Source: Candidatus Woesearchaeota archaeon (lineage in GTDB: Archaea > Nanobdellota > Nanobdellia > Woesearchaeales > UBA11576). From it: a DNA stretch of 64,000 nt. The stretch spans positions 62,001-126,000 of the forward strand of contig JABGYH010000003.1 in the NCBI GenBank assembly GCA_018675335.1, written 5' to 3'. Below the pieces are notes generated by a model, which made no database searches, had not been told where the DNA came from, and worked only from the letters and a program-made list of their open reading frames with translations. Below, piece after piece: positions 37,530-46,008 of this stretch; the stretch's first letter is position 1, and every line of letters begins with the position of its first letter. A program made the position numbers and the translations under genes.

Positions 37530-38960
37530 TCATTTTTTCGCCATTAAATTTGTTGGATATAATCCCAACCCATCCATTTCTTGTTTTGTTATTTCTTTAT
37601 AATCGCAATTTCTTGGAATGTGAAAATGATCCCACGGAGTGTCTTTATGACCAAAACCAGTCATTAAAATCCTTTTTGCATCTTCTAAAAACGTAATTGC
37701 TTTTTCAAGATCAGTCCTAAATGTTTTATCAAAATTATATTGCCCCATACACCATCCATGATCAAACTGATCTCTCGTTTCAGACGCATTAATATGACAA
37801 GGACGTTTAATTTGAATTCTGCCCTTGCTCGAATATATTCGAACACCAACTTTTGATGGTTGAAAAAGGAAATATTTATTTCGCATTTCATCACGAACTA
37901 CAAATTGAGGAATATCATAAGTTAAGTACCATTGATCTGCATACTTTTTTACCCCAACTCCACTAGGTAATTTATATTCGCCATTTTCAAAAATTTCTTT
38001 AGCTAACTTTCTCTTGTGTAGCCCTTTGAGCTTTTTGAATTTGTCAACACCTGATTTTATTGCTTCAATTTTTAGAATCTCAGAAAGTCTATCTTGGTAG
38101 CGCCCTTCAAATTCTTCAATCGAACAATGATGAACAAAAGTATACCTAATCCCTCCAATCACTAACCCAGGATTTGAATATTTTTTATCTTGTAATATAG
38201 TATATACCTGCCCATTCAAAAAAATAGCCTTTTCAAAACCTAGCAAATCACTTAATGTATCACTTAATTCTTCGGTTTCTGCTTTAATGCCTGGTTTTCT
38301 TTGTTTAACCCCTAATAATTCATCAAAACGATCTTGCTGCGTAAATCCAACTTCAGACTTAACACCCCTAATTAATTGATCAATAATTTCATCAATAATT
38401 TCTGAATCTTCACAAGTTTCAAGTTCACCAATTTGGACTTCACCTTTTGCACCAACTAACTCACCAATATGTTCATCTGCAACTCCAGTGTAATGTTTGA
38501 AAACTTGATTGACAACAAAATCCAACACAAGATTGTCTTGAATTTTTTCAGTTAAATCTTTAACAACATCAGTACGCGCAACTAAACTTTCAACATACGA
38601 ATCACACCAAGATTTAATTTGATCTTGATCTAAAACTCGGTGTAACTTCAAAAGCCCCGGAACAGTTTCTTCTTGTTTTAATCCATAAGTTCTATTCCCC
38701 ACAAATAAACAATCAGTTCCAGGTTTTGCATCAACCACTGGCACGTAAGTTTTTTTTTTATCAACAACTAAACACCCCCTCTTTGAAAGAGTGTAAAATA
38801 ATGAAGGAGGAAAATTAAATTCGTTACCTGCCAATTTAACTTTTTTAGGAGCTTTCGCTAATTTAACTTCTGTCTCATCAACATTTTTTTTCTGATCGCA
38901 ATCTTGTGATTCTTTAACTGGAATTGCCATAAAAAAACGATCCAAATTATCTTCTGACAT
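37530..38960 (-). CDS. Triple-repeat protein with E2-like cysteine (operon B, upstream copy)
   Basis: 476 residues. The same three-repeat layout as the next gene (GCLVVDKKKTYVPVV, KAIFLNGQVYTIL and GVGVKKYADQWYLTY) and the same linker helix (LDFVVNQVFKHYTG). The cysteine region reads FDHGWCMGQYN, aligned with the RICLDQ site of its neighbour. It ends GLYPTNLMAKK. Only 18 bases separate the stop of this gene from the neighbour's start, so it is the tandem duplicate. Modifier-like or E2-like function is inferred from the cluster. Confidence 0.62.
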   Translation of the reverse strand: MSEDNLDRFFMAIPVKESQDCDQKKNVDETEVKLAKAPKKVKLAGNEFNFPPSLFYTLSKRGCLVVDKKKTYVPVVDAKPGTDCLFVGNRTYGLKQEETVPGLLKLHRVLDQDQIKSWCDSYVESLVARTDVVKDLTEKIQDNLVLDFVVNQVFKHYTGVADEHIGELVGAKGEVQIGELETCEDSEIIDEIIDQLIRGVKSEVGFTQQDRFDELLGVKQRKPGIKAETEELSDTLSDLLGFEKAIFLNGQVYTILQDKKYSNPGLVIGGIRYTFVHHCSIEEFEGRYQDRLSEILKIEAIKSGVDKFKKLKGLHKRKLAKEIFENGEYKLPSGVGVKKYADQWYLTYDIPQFVVRDEMRNKYFLFQPSKVGVRIYSSKGRIQIKRPCHINASETRDQFDHGWCMGQYNFDKTFRTDLEKAITFLEDAKRILMTGFGHKDTPWDHFHIPRNCDYKEITKQEMDGLGLYPTNLMAKK

Positions 38961-39004
38961 TTTTTACACCATTTAATTATCTAACATAATACCAAGTTCA
39001 TAAT

Positions 39005-39583
39005 TTACAAAAACGAATCTTGCCTAAATTCCGCTCTGCGAGCAATACTTGTCACAATTAATTCTAAATCAATATTCGCACTTTGTTTTATTTTATCAAA
39101 TTTGGTTTTAAATTTAGCTCTTTTTTTTTCTACACGACGAGGTTTATGATATTTTTTAGCTTCATAATCGATTGATTTTTCAACTAGTTCAACCAGTTCA
39201 CCATATAAGTCAACACCATTTTGCCTATTTTGGTTAAGTTCATGATACAAAACTAACACTGTTGAAACTTGTTCGCCTGTTGCTTCAACAGTATAATTCA
39301 CACATTGTTCAAATTCATATTGGCCCTGTAATTCTTTAACAAAATCTTGTATATGAGAAGATTTTTCATCCTCTGTTTTTAATTTTTGATAAGAATCATC
39401 ACGAACTAAATTCCATCTAACAATACATCCCTCATAACCTCCAGGAGTTTTCACTGCAATTTTTAGTGGACATGCACAACCAGCATAAATAATAGAATCT
39501 ACATCGCCAAATCTAGCATATTTAGCTTTTTTTTCAGGACGAACATGAATTAATTCCCTGTTTGTTACTTTTCCCCAAATCAT
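39005..39583 (-). CDS. Small protein ending in the shared R-x-D-S-F-L tail
   Basis: About 192 residues from the ATG at 39583, because GGTGG lies 5 bases before it. Not recognised as a known family. The N-terminal 130 residues are mixed alpha/beta with four cysteines (YAGCACPLK, GGYEGCIV, FEQCVNYT); the rest is a basic helical region. The last residues RRAEFRQDSFL match the tails of both membrane proteins of the operon (RRRDTFL and RRATTRRDTYL). The tail similarity is the strongest clue that the three are handled by one machine. Confidence 0.6.
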   Translation of the reverse strand: MIWGKVTNRELIHVRPEKKAKYARFGDVDSIIYAGCACPLKIAVKTPGGYEGCIVRWNLVRDDSYQKLKTEDEKSSHIQDFVKELQGQYEFEQCVNYTVEATGEQVSTVLVLYHELNQNRQNGVDLYGELVELVEKSIDYEAKKYHKPRRVEKKRAKFKTKFDKIKQSANIDLELIVTSIARRAEFRQDSFL

Positions 39584-39675
39584 TTTCTCCACCGTTGATT
39601 AAATTTAATTCTTAAATTTTAATTTCATTAACAAAAAAAACTAAATTTAAAAAAATAAAAAAAAAAAAATTAAAA

Positions 39676-40596
39676 CTATCTTTTCTTATCACTCGCACCT
39701 GCTTTTGCACTTGCTTTATCTTTCTTGTATGGATTTACCATTTCAGGAAGATCTGGTCTTTTTCCAAGTTCAATTTGGTGCAATGCAATTTTATACTGCG
39801 CCATAGTTTTATGAAGCTCTTTGTATTTTTCAGCAGGAAGTCTATACTTCAATAAAGTTTCACAACCATCCAATACATGTTCTAATCTTTGAATGTCAGG
39901 GAAAACATCTTCGCCACCGACCATACGATGATACAATGCAGAGATGTCATCATTCATTTTACCGTATGTTTTTCCTACAAGAGTAACATATAAAATTTCA
40001 TCTTGTTCGTCTTCTTTGATTTCTCTTTCTTTTGCAGTTCTTAACACATAATGTTTAATATCCCCAATAGGAATATCCCTATTCGAAACCATGTCTTCTA
40101 AATGTGCACGGTAAGATTCATTACCAGTTTCAGACAGAAAAATATCAACAAACATACAAGCACGTAAATCCTCGACGTCTTTACTTTGTTCAACTCTAGG
40201 AATAATAACTTCATTTCTCAGAGTCATCAAAAAACTATCAAGCACCATCAAATACATAGGATTAATACTAGATAATTCACCTGGATCCTCAGTTCTTAAC
40301 GAACCAGTACCTTGATTTGTCACTATAATTCCTGCAAGTCCTTTTACTCGCCCATCATATGATTGCCCACCCTCTTTAGTTGCACCCATATAAATTGTAG
40401 GTTCCAATTCTTCAATACGAGTATCGGCATCTCCTCTCATCATATCTAATAAATCAACTCCTTGTTCAGGATCCACTTTAGGAATTGGTGCATCCGCAGC
40501 TTGCGTTTTAACACTAGCTAAAACATCTGCTGGATCAACAGTTCCAGCACCAACACCGTCTTTTAGTTTTTTAGTTCCATCATTTTTTTTAGTCAT
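39676..40596 (-). CDS. Unrecognised helical protein downstream of the operon B E1 gene
   Basis: 306 residues, not recognised. Disordered, charged ends (Lys-rich N-terminus, KASAKAGASDKKR C-terminus) flank a helical core of about 220 residues. It begins 17 bases after the E1 stop with an AGGGTGATTT ribosome binding site, the same slot used in operon A by the 26394 gene. A helper or scaffold for the E1 is possible, but there is no direct evidence. Confidence 0.58.
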   Translation of the reverse strand: MTKKNDGTKKLKDGVGAGTVDPADVLASVKTQAADAPIPKVDPEQGVDLLDMMRGDADTRIEELEPTIYMGATKEGGQSYDGRVKGLAGIIVTNQGTGSLRTEDPGELSSINPMYLMVLDSFLMTLRNEVIIPRVEQSKDVEDLRACMFVDIFLSETGNESYRAHLEDMVSNRDIPIGDIKHYVLRTAKEREIKEDEQDEILYVTLVGKTYGKMNDDISALYHRMVGGEDVFPDIQRLEHVLDGCETLLKYRLPAEKYKELHKTMAQYKIALHQIELGKRPDLPEMVNPYKKDKASAKAGASDKKR

Positions 40597-40612
40597 TTTA
40601 AATCACCCTCAC

Positions 40613-42103
40613 TTAACTAAATAATTTAATTTTTTTCTGATACCATTTTTGACCGCCTTTTTTACTTGCGTCAGGTTCATATCTTAACTCACGAGTTTCA
40701 TGGCAATTACAAGCAACGTCGCTAGCCAAAGCATACATAACTGTTTCAGATCTCGCATCATAAATTTCAAGACCCCCTTCAACATCACCATAAAATTCAG
40801 GCGCAAGTATTTTCAAAATCTTACCTGCCACCATACTACCAATAACCATGTTACTCATTACAACACTAGATTCATGTGCAAGCAAACAACCTGCACGCTG
40901 ATCATGCTCATCAGCCTTTTCATCAATTTTTATTGCACATTCTAAACACTGTGTTTTTTGCGGCACGTATGCTACTGCTTGACCATTTTTGAATGAAGTA
41001 CCACCGTCAACATACGGAATTGATGTTACAATCGCAAATTCATTTAACACACTACGAACACGCTCGGAATCAACTCCCCCTGCAATTACGTCGTATGCTC
41101 TTTTTGCAATATATTCTGGATCAACTAAAGTCATGCCTGCCTTTCTATCTTCAGGCGAAAGTTCATGACCAATTTTACCAAAAATATATTTTAAAACAAC
41201 TTCAGGATTAATTTTACCTACAACTTTAAGAAAACCATCTCCCTTAAAATCTCCGACGGAATCGTAATAAAACCATTGCCTATTAAGATTAGTTTCTTCT
41301 ACATCATCATAATCAACACCGTGAATTGCACCTACATTTTCTAAAGCAAGACCTAATGTGATGTAAACACCCAATGCACCAAGACCTGCTTCCAAAACTT
41401 TTTTACTTTTTAATGCTTTAATTCTTGAAGCATCATCTAAGTCTGCAAGTTTTTCATCTTTAATGAATGCGTAATCCACTCTCGCAGGAACAACATCTTT
41501 TTCGTCAAGTTGAAAACAAAGTTTTCTATAAATTTCACAAGCAATTCCACCCATTACCCCACTAGTAATTGCTCCTTGATTTTGTCCTTTAAAATCCAAT
41601 TGCAAATATTTTGGATCGAGAGGATCATCAGTTTCTGGATTAAAAACTAAAATTTCTCCACGAGCATGATTAGTTGAAGTTAATATTAATTTCATTCCAT
41701 GTTCCACTGCATATTCTAAAGCTACTTTTTTTGAACGAGGATCATTAGTTGCATCTAATAAAACTCCTCGCTTTGGCAAATATGCTCCTGATTGTTCATG
41801 AACTAATTGAGTGTGAACTCCAAATACATCAATATCAGTATTTATTGCACTAACTATTTCTTCTAATGCTCTAGCTCCACTTCTTCCTTCTTTTGCATCT
41901 AAGTGCAGAAATTGTCCTTTAACTTTTTTGTCAACACGAGAATTGTCAACAACAAATAATTCCCCCACACCTAATCCTGCAGCCCCCACTAAAACATACT
42001 GAGCAAGAGTATCACCGCCAATAACCGTCAAAGTATTATTGTCAATTAATTCTTGCTTCCAATTTTCAATTTGAGTTTGCCTTGCGGCTCTATTTCCAGC
42101 CAT
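40613..42103 (-). CDS. E1-like (ThiF/UBA) activating enzyme, fused double Rossmann, operon B
   Basis: About 496 residues from the ATG at 42103, preceded by GGTGATT. The N-terminal half (1-215) has a Rossmann unit with an eroded nucleotide loop (GGDTLAQYVLVGAAGLGVGEL). The C-terminal half is complete: GLGALG (240-245), D264 and D266 in GVDYDD, N272 and R275 in TNLNRQWF, a Cys pair CLEC (386-389) and C406 in RAGC, plus CNC at 465-467 near the end. The layout mirrors the operon A enzyme (24872) but the sequences are only distantly alike, so the two may activate different substrates. Ten bases separate it from the upstream gene. Confidence 0.87.
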   Translation of the reverse strand: MAGNRAARQTQIENWKQELIDNNTLTVIGGDTLAQYVLVGAAGLGVGELFVVDNSRVDKKVKGQFLHLDAKEGRSGARALEEIVSAINTDIDVFGVHTQLVHEQSGAYLPKRGVLLDATNDPRSKKVALEYAVEHGMKLILTSTNHARGEILVFNPETDDPLDPKYLQLDFKGQNQGAITSGVMGGIACEIYRKLCFQLDEKDVVPARVDYAFIKDEKLADLDDASRIKALKSKKVLEAGLGALGVYITLGLALENVGAIHGVDYDDVEETNLNRQWFYYDSVGDFKGDGFLKVVGKINPEVVLKYIFGKIGHELSPEDRKAGMTLVDPEYIAKRAYDVIAGGVDSERVRSVLNEFAIVTSIPYVDGGTSFKNGQAVAYVPQKTQCLECAIKIDEKADEHDQRAGCLLAHESSVVMSNMVIGSMVAGKILKILAPEFYGDVEGGLEIYDARSETVMYALASDVACNCHETRELRYEPDASKKGGQKWYQKKIKLFS

Positions 42104-42113
42104 AATAATCACC

Positions 42114-43436
42114 CTATAATTTTACATCCGATTCAATTGGATCTTCTGATTCTTTCGCAGCGCCCAATTTTGGTTCTTTAACATTTAATGCTTCTTCAAC
42201 GCCAGTTGGTTCTTCAACTCCTTTTGGTAAGTAAGTTTCCCCCGGAATAATTTCTTCCGGACGAATAATTGTTACCCTAATTGGATTTGGATTCACTGGT
42301 CCCTCCATGTTTTGCACTAACTCATCAACAGATATTGGTTGTTCATCTGAACTTATTACACCTAATCCTGCGTTTTTACCATCCATTAAATCAGTAGTTT
42401 GTTGAATTAAAGGAAGTGCTGATTGAGTCGGTAGTTCTTCAGATCGTAACTCTGCACCAGATTCAATAATTGTACCAACAGGTTTTGATTCACCAACAGG
42501 TTCATCACCACTTACGATTTTAACTGAACCTGCAGGGGTTGGATCGATGGATCTTTGATCAACTGGTTTTTGAACATAAACTCCAGACTGAGTTTTAACC
42601 CATCCACCACTTGGAGTGTGCGTAGTACCACAACCCAAACCAACCCACACACAACGATCAAGATCTACTTCTCGTTTTGCTTTTTTTACAAGTTCTAGTT
42701 GAGACTTTGAAACAGCATAAGTTTTATCATCTGTAAACCCTGCAAACCCAGTTGGATTAATAAGATACGCATACTCCATAGGAATAAATCCTTCTTTTGC
42801 CAGAGTTGTTAATTTACTAAAAGTTCCATAAAAATCAATACCCAAATCAACAGAAAAACCTAATGGCCTAACTTTATCTGCAAATAAATTAGGAACACCC
42901 ATAACTAGATGTTGATAAACTAAATCTAACTGATTTTGAACCTCACGCATTACTTGATAATATAATTTTCTTGTAACACTAAAATCAGACGTTACATGTT
43001 CTAATTCATCACCAATTAAAAGCTCAATATTTCTCGCACAAGAATATACCGGATCACTTTTTAACAACGCCCTACTACGAAAATTTAAACTCGCTAATTC
43101 TTTATCTGAAATAGCAGGATCTTTTCTTTTTTCAATATCCCTCATAAATGGAATCATACCCAAATAGTAATTAACTGCAGCTTCAATTGGAATTTCCGTA
43201 TCGAACAAAGGCGTCGAAACTTTAGCAGTCCCCTCCAACCAAATATAAGGACCATCAGAATCATCCATCAAAAAAGCAACTCCTGATTTATCATGATGCG
43301 GATTAACTGGATTTTTAACAATACGAGTAATTTGTACTTCAGAACACTTAACTTCAGGAAAATCTAGCCCTAACTGTTTTTGTACTAACCAAACTTTGGT
43401 TCTATCCCACAGATTAGATATTATGCCCTTTCCCAA
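42114..43436 (-). CDS. Unrecognised protein upstream of the operon B E1 gene
   Basis: About 440 residues if translation starts at TTG 43436, placed 7 bases after GGTGG. An alternative TTG at 43463 would put the ribosome binding site inside the gene. The first 330 residues form a mixed fold with a Gly-rich stretch WVGLGCGTTHTPSGGW (about 255-270); the C-terminal 130 residues are Pro/Glu/Thr-rich and disordered. It has none of the JAMM residues. Its position directly before the E1 gene matches a substrate- or E1-binding role, but this is conjecture. Confidence 0.5.
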   Translation of the reverse strand: MGKGIISNLWDRTKVWLVQKQLGLDFPEVKCSEVQITRIVKNPVNPHHDKSGVAFLMDDSDGPYIWLEGTAKVSTPLFDTEIPIEAAVNYYLGMIPFMRDIEKRKDPAISDKELASLNFRSRALLKSDPVYSCARNIELLIGDELEHVTSDFSVTRKLYYQVMREVQNQLDLVYQHLVMGVPNLFADKVRPLGFSVDLGIDFYGTFSKLTTLAKEGFIPMEYAYLINPTGFAGFTDDKTYAVSKSQLELVKKAKREVDLDRCVWVGLGCGTTHTPSGGWVKTQSGVYVQKPVDQRSIDPTPAGSVKIVSGDEPVGESKPVGTIIESGAELRSEELPTQSALPLIQQTTDLMDGKNAGLGVISSDEQPISVDELVQNMEGPVNPNPIRVTIIRPEEIIPGETYLPKGVEEPTGVEEALNVKEPKLGAAKESEDPIESDVKL

Positions 43437-43505
43437 TATTTCACCACCTAATAGAAATAACAAAAACTTTTATTTAATATATAAGAGTTTTGTTTTTGGG
43501 CGAGG

Positions 43506-43518
43506 TTATTTATAAATG
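43506..43518 (-). promoter_or_regulatory. TATA-like box of the 42114 gene
   Basis: On the minus strand the element reads CATTTATAAATAA, about 70 bases upstream of the TTG start. It lies in the 160-base gap between this gene and the PEP-synthase-like gene, so the rest of operon B probably has its own promoter. Confidence 0.45.
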
Positions 43519-43595
43519 AATTAAGAAATGTTAAACACCTACAAGGAGCATTTACTCACGATTTACTCATAATTTACTTATGACTTACTTAGAAT

Positions 43596-44747
43596 TTACT
43601 TATAATCAACTTTTTCTACAAGTGCCTCAGAACCAGTACAAACTACCCGCACTTTATCACCTTGTTGAAATGGCAGAATTTCATGCATATCACCAATAAT
43701 GCTCACATCTGCTAAATGCATAAGGCGATAATGTTTATGTCCCAAATATTGGGGAACTTCACGCGGAATAATTAAAGCTCGCAATCCAGAAAAATTATTA
43801 GTATAAGGAAACGTTCTCAAACCAATGCCACCATTATTATCAATAAGTTTAACACAAAAATCTCCATTTTGCTCAGCAAACCGGTCCTTTAACAAACTCT
43901 CCTCAACTTCACCTTTAAGCGCCCAACCATAAGTAAGTTCAATTCCTTCAGGCTTAGTCATGCCAAAAATATGCATCAAGGGCAAAGTTAAATTCTGTTT
44001 AAATCTCACATGAACATCAGATTTAGGTTCAATTTTATAATCTCTTGGCGATTCAAATTTTTTGAAAGTTCTAAATTGCAGAACATGAACATTACCACCC
44101 TTATCAACCACAAACTCCATTTGATGCGCGTACTCAGAATCTAAAACACCCGATTTTTCTGCTTTTTCAAACCACTCAATAACTTCTGGCTCCCATCCAT
44201 GTTTAGCCCAACTAGATATTACAGGTTTTTTACCACTAAATAACACAGGATCAATAAATCCCGTACGAGCATCCAAATAATTCATAACTACAGTTTCAGG
44301 ATAATGTGGATGTCTAATACAACTTCCCAAATAGTTCCAATCAATTTTTTTTTGAAACATAATAGTTATTCTATCATCAAGATTTCCTTGTTTATGAATT
44401 CTACAAAAGTCTTTTAAATCAGAATCTCCTCCAACTTGACGAATTCGTTCTGCCACCTCCACAAACGTATCTAAATCACGTATTGGAAGTCCATCACCAT
44501 TACCAATTGTTGGAAGAACATCAATCATAACCCCATTTCCAAAATCAACATAATCATCAGGATGACTCCCCCTGGCAACATTTAATTTACCAGGTATTAC
44601 ACCAATATCTTCTGCTGAATCGCCACTGCGTAAAGAAACAAATAAAGGAATAGGCATATCTTTTAGAACTCTCCTCATAGCAATTAAAACTCCTGCCTTA
44701 CCACCATGAGAATATATTAATTCTTTTGTTGCTGTTGGAAGTACCAT
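43596..44747 (-). CDS. PEP-synthase/ATP-grasp-like protein at the head of operon B
   Basis: About 383 residues from the ATG at 44747 (GAGTGATAATA just upstream). The middle matches the nucleotide-binding part of PEP-utilising enzymes: VSLRSGDSAEDIG (compare R-S-S-x-x-x-E-D), RITIMFQKKIDW, FIDPVLFSG and HQMEFVVDKGGNVHVLQFRTF, the last being the E-F-x-x-D...L-Q-x-R pattern of that ATP-grasp. The catalytic phosphohistidine and PEP domains are absent. It could be a kinase or ligase acting on the island's proteins, and ATP-grasp ligases do occur with E1-like genes elsewhere. The fold call is moderate and the activity unknown. Confidence 0.55.
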   Translation of the reverse strand: MVLPTATKELIYSHGGKAGVLIAMRRVLKDMPIPLFVSLRSGDSAEDIGVIPGKLNVARGSHPDDYVDFGNGVMIDVLPTIGNGDGLPIRDLDTFVEVAERIRQVGGDSDLKDFCRIHKQGNLDDRITIMFQKKIDWNYLGSCIRHPHYPETVVMNYLDARTGFIDPVLFSGKKPVISSWAKHGWEPEVIEWFEKAEKSGVLDSEYAHQMEFVVDKGGNVHVLQFRTFKKFESPRDYKIEPKSDVHVRFKQNLTLPLMHIFGMTKPEGIELTYGWALKGEVEESLLKDRFAEQNGDFCVKLIDNNGGIGLRTFPYTNNFSGLRALIIPREVPQYLGHKHYRLMHLADVSIIGDMHEILPFQQGDKVRVVCTGSEALVEKVDYK

Positions 44748-45016
44748 TATTATCACTCAAACATTGATTGCACCAGTAGCTTACATTAGTAGCATACATT
44801 AAATTGATTCCAAGTCTCAACAAGAAACCCGCCACACCCTTCGAAAGTTAGGTATGTAAAGCATATTTATAAATTTAATTCATATAAAAACAATAGAACG
44901 GATAAAAAAAAGTATAGATTAGAATATAACTTTTTAATAACTTATCCAAATAAACTAAGTACTTTCTTAAAATTAACTAACTGAGTTATTAACTGCACTC
45001 AGCTTATTTATTAAAA
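44748..45016 (-). promoter_or_regulatory. Promoter region of operon B, tail of peroxiredoxin gene
   Basis: The 269-base spacer holds no gene. A minus-strand TATA-like AAATTTATAAATATGC lies at 44861-44876, about 115 bases before the operon B start, so that transcript would have a leader of about 90 bases. Confidence 0.45.
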
Positions 45017-45481
45017 TTAACTAACTGATTTCATATATTCTAAAACCGCTTCAGGATGACTAAATGGCTTCACTTTAGGATACACTTGAATAATTTTTTT
45101 TGATTTATTTAAAATAAATGTTGTTCTAGTAATACCCATATACTTTTTACCCATAAAACTTTTTTCACCATAAACCCCATATTTAGCAGATATTTTAAAT
45201 TCAGGATCTGAGAGCATAATCAATTTTAATTTATGTTTTTCACAAAACTTGAGTTTTGATTTTGCGTCCCCTCCTGAAATACCCACAATAGTCGCATTTA
45301 ATTTTTTAAATTTTGCAAGCAAATTTGAAAAACCAATTGATTCTAACGTACATCCAGGAGTGTTATCTTTAGGATAAAAAAAAATCACAACATAATCTGA
45401 ATCCATTTTATTTAATGAATGAATTTTAGCATCTTTATCTTTTAATGAAAATGCAGGCGCTTTAGAGTTTAATTTTAACAT
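45017..45481 (-). CDS. bcp: Peroxiredoxin, BCP/AhpC-type (thiol peroxidase)
   Basis: 154 residues, the usual BCP size. The catalytic region FFYPKDNTPGCTLES carries the peroxidatic cysteine in T-P-G-C-T; the second cysteine lies at FCEKH. It reduces peroxides using a thiol donor, probably the thioredoxin reductase system at 47797. TATA or ribosome signals are weak. It sits 67 bases from the ferredoxin gene and may be co-transcribed with it. Confidence 0.92.
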   Translation of the reverse strand: MLKLNSKAPAFSLKDKDAKIHSLNKMDSDYVVIFFYPKDNTPGCTLESIGFSNLLAKFKKLNATIVGISGGDAKSKLKFCEKHKLKLIMLSDPEFKISAKYGVYGEKSFMGKKYMGITRTTFILNKSKKIIQVYPKVKPFSHPEAVLEYMKSVS

Positions 45482-45548
45482 TTTTTTACCTCACAAAAAT
45501 TAAGTTATTTTTAAATTCACATTTTAACAGTTTTTGTTCAATTTGTAT

Positions 45549-45803
45549 TTAAAATTTAATTTTTATTTCTCCTTTTTTAATTTTGCACATGCAAGCAAAC
45601 CGATGATTTTTTGTCAGACCAAAAACTTTCTCTTGATCAGTTACTGGTTCTAAATTTTCTTGACCTTCTAAAACTTCAACCACGCAAACACCACAAACTC
45701 CACAATGACAAGATAGAGGCAGACCCATTTCCCCGCACGCATCAGCAATTAATGATCCATCTTTAAGCTCTATTGTTTTGTTGCTCAATTTAATCTTTGC
45801 CAT
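45549..45803 (-). CDS. Plant-type 2Fe-2S ferredoxin
   Basis: About 84 residues from the ATG at 45803, chosen because GAGGTG lies 7 bases before it. The iron-sulfur cysteines appear as LSCHCGVCGVC (C-x4-C-x2-C) with a fourth in FACMCKI. Plant-type ferredoxins carry single electrons between oxidoreductases. The small size and lack of other domains fit a stand-alone carrier. It lies next to the peroxiredoxin, suggesting an oxidative-stress or thiol-redox setting. Confidence 0.88.
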   Translation of the reverse strand: MAKIKLSNKTIELKDGSLIADACGEMGLPLSCHCGVCGVCVVEVLEGQENLEPVTDQEKVFGLTKNHRFACMCKIKKGEIKIKF

Positions 45804-45976
45804 TTTTAACACCTCATAACTCAATACTAATAAAATACAATTTTTGAGTTTAAAAATGTTCCCGCATTAAACTATAAGACTTGGAAATCTTCACAAAAAA
45901 TAAACAAGTAAATGCGCACACAAATAAACACACAAATAAACACACAAAATAAGTAAACAACTGCAAGTTAAAAAAA

Positions 45977-45990
45977 CATTTATTAATAAG
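45977..45990 (+). promoter_or_regulatory. TATA-like box of the CYTH gene
   Basis: CATTTATTAATAAG is centred 25 bases before ATG 46009. This supports a leaderless start at 46009 rather than the TTG at 46000. Confidence 0.5.
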
Positions 45991-46008
45991 CTCAAACTAT
46001 TGATTTGC

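Noticed and set aside
40700-40945. Plus-strand frame inside the operon B E1 gene
   Set aside because: Shadow of the minus-strand gene. The reverse strand carries the full E1 motif set.
42114-43436. Possible second JAMM protein upstream of the operon B E1
   Set aside because: No HxH-S-D set. The HH at HHDKSG lacks the Ser/Asp spacing and the upstream Glu.
20926-44747. A classic GG-terminated ubiquitin-like modifier
   Set aside because: I read every island C-terminus and found none ending GG, and no small beta-grasp gene. The modifier, if any, must differ or be encoded elsewhere.
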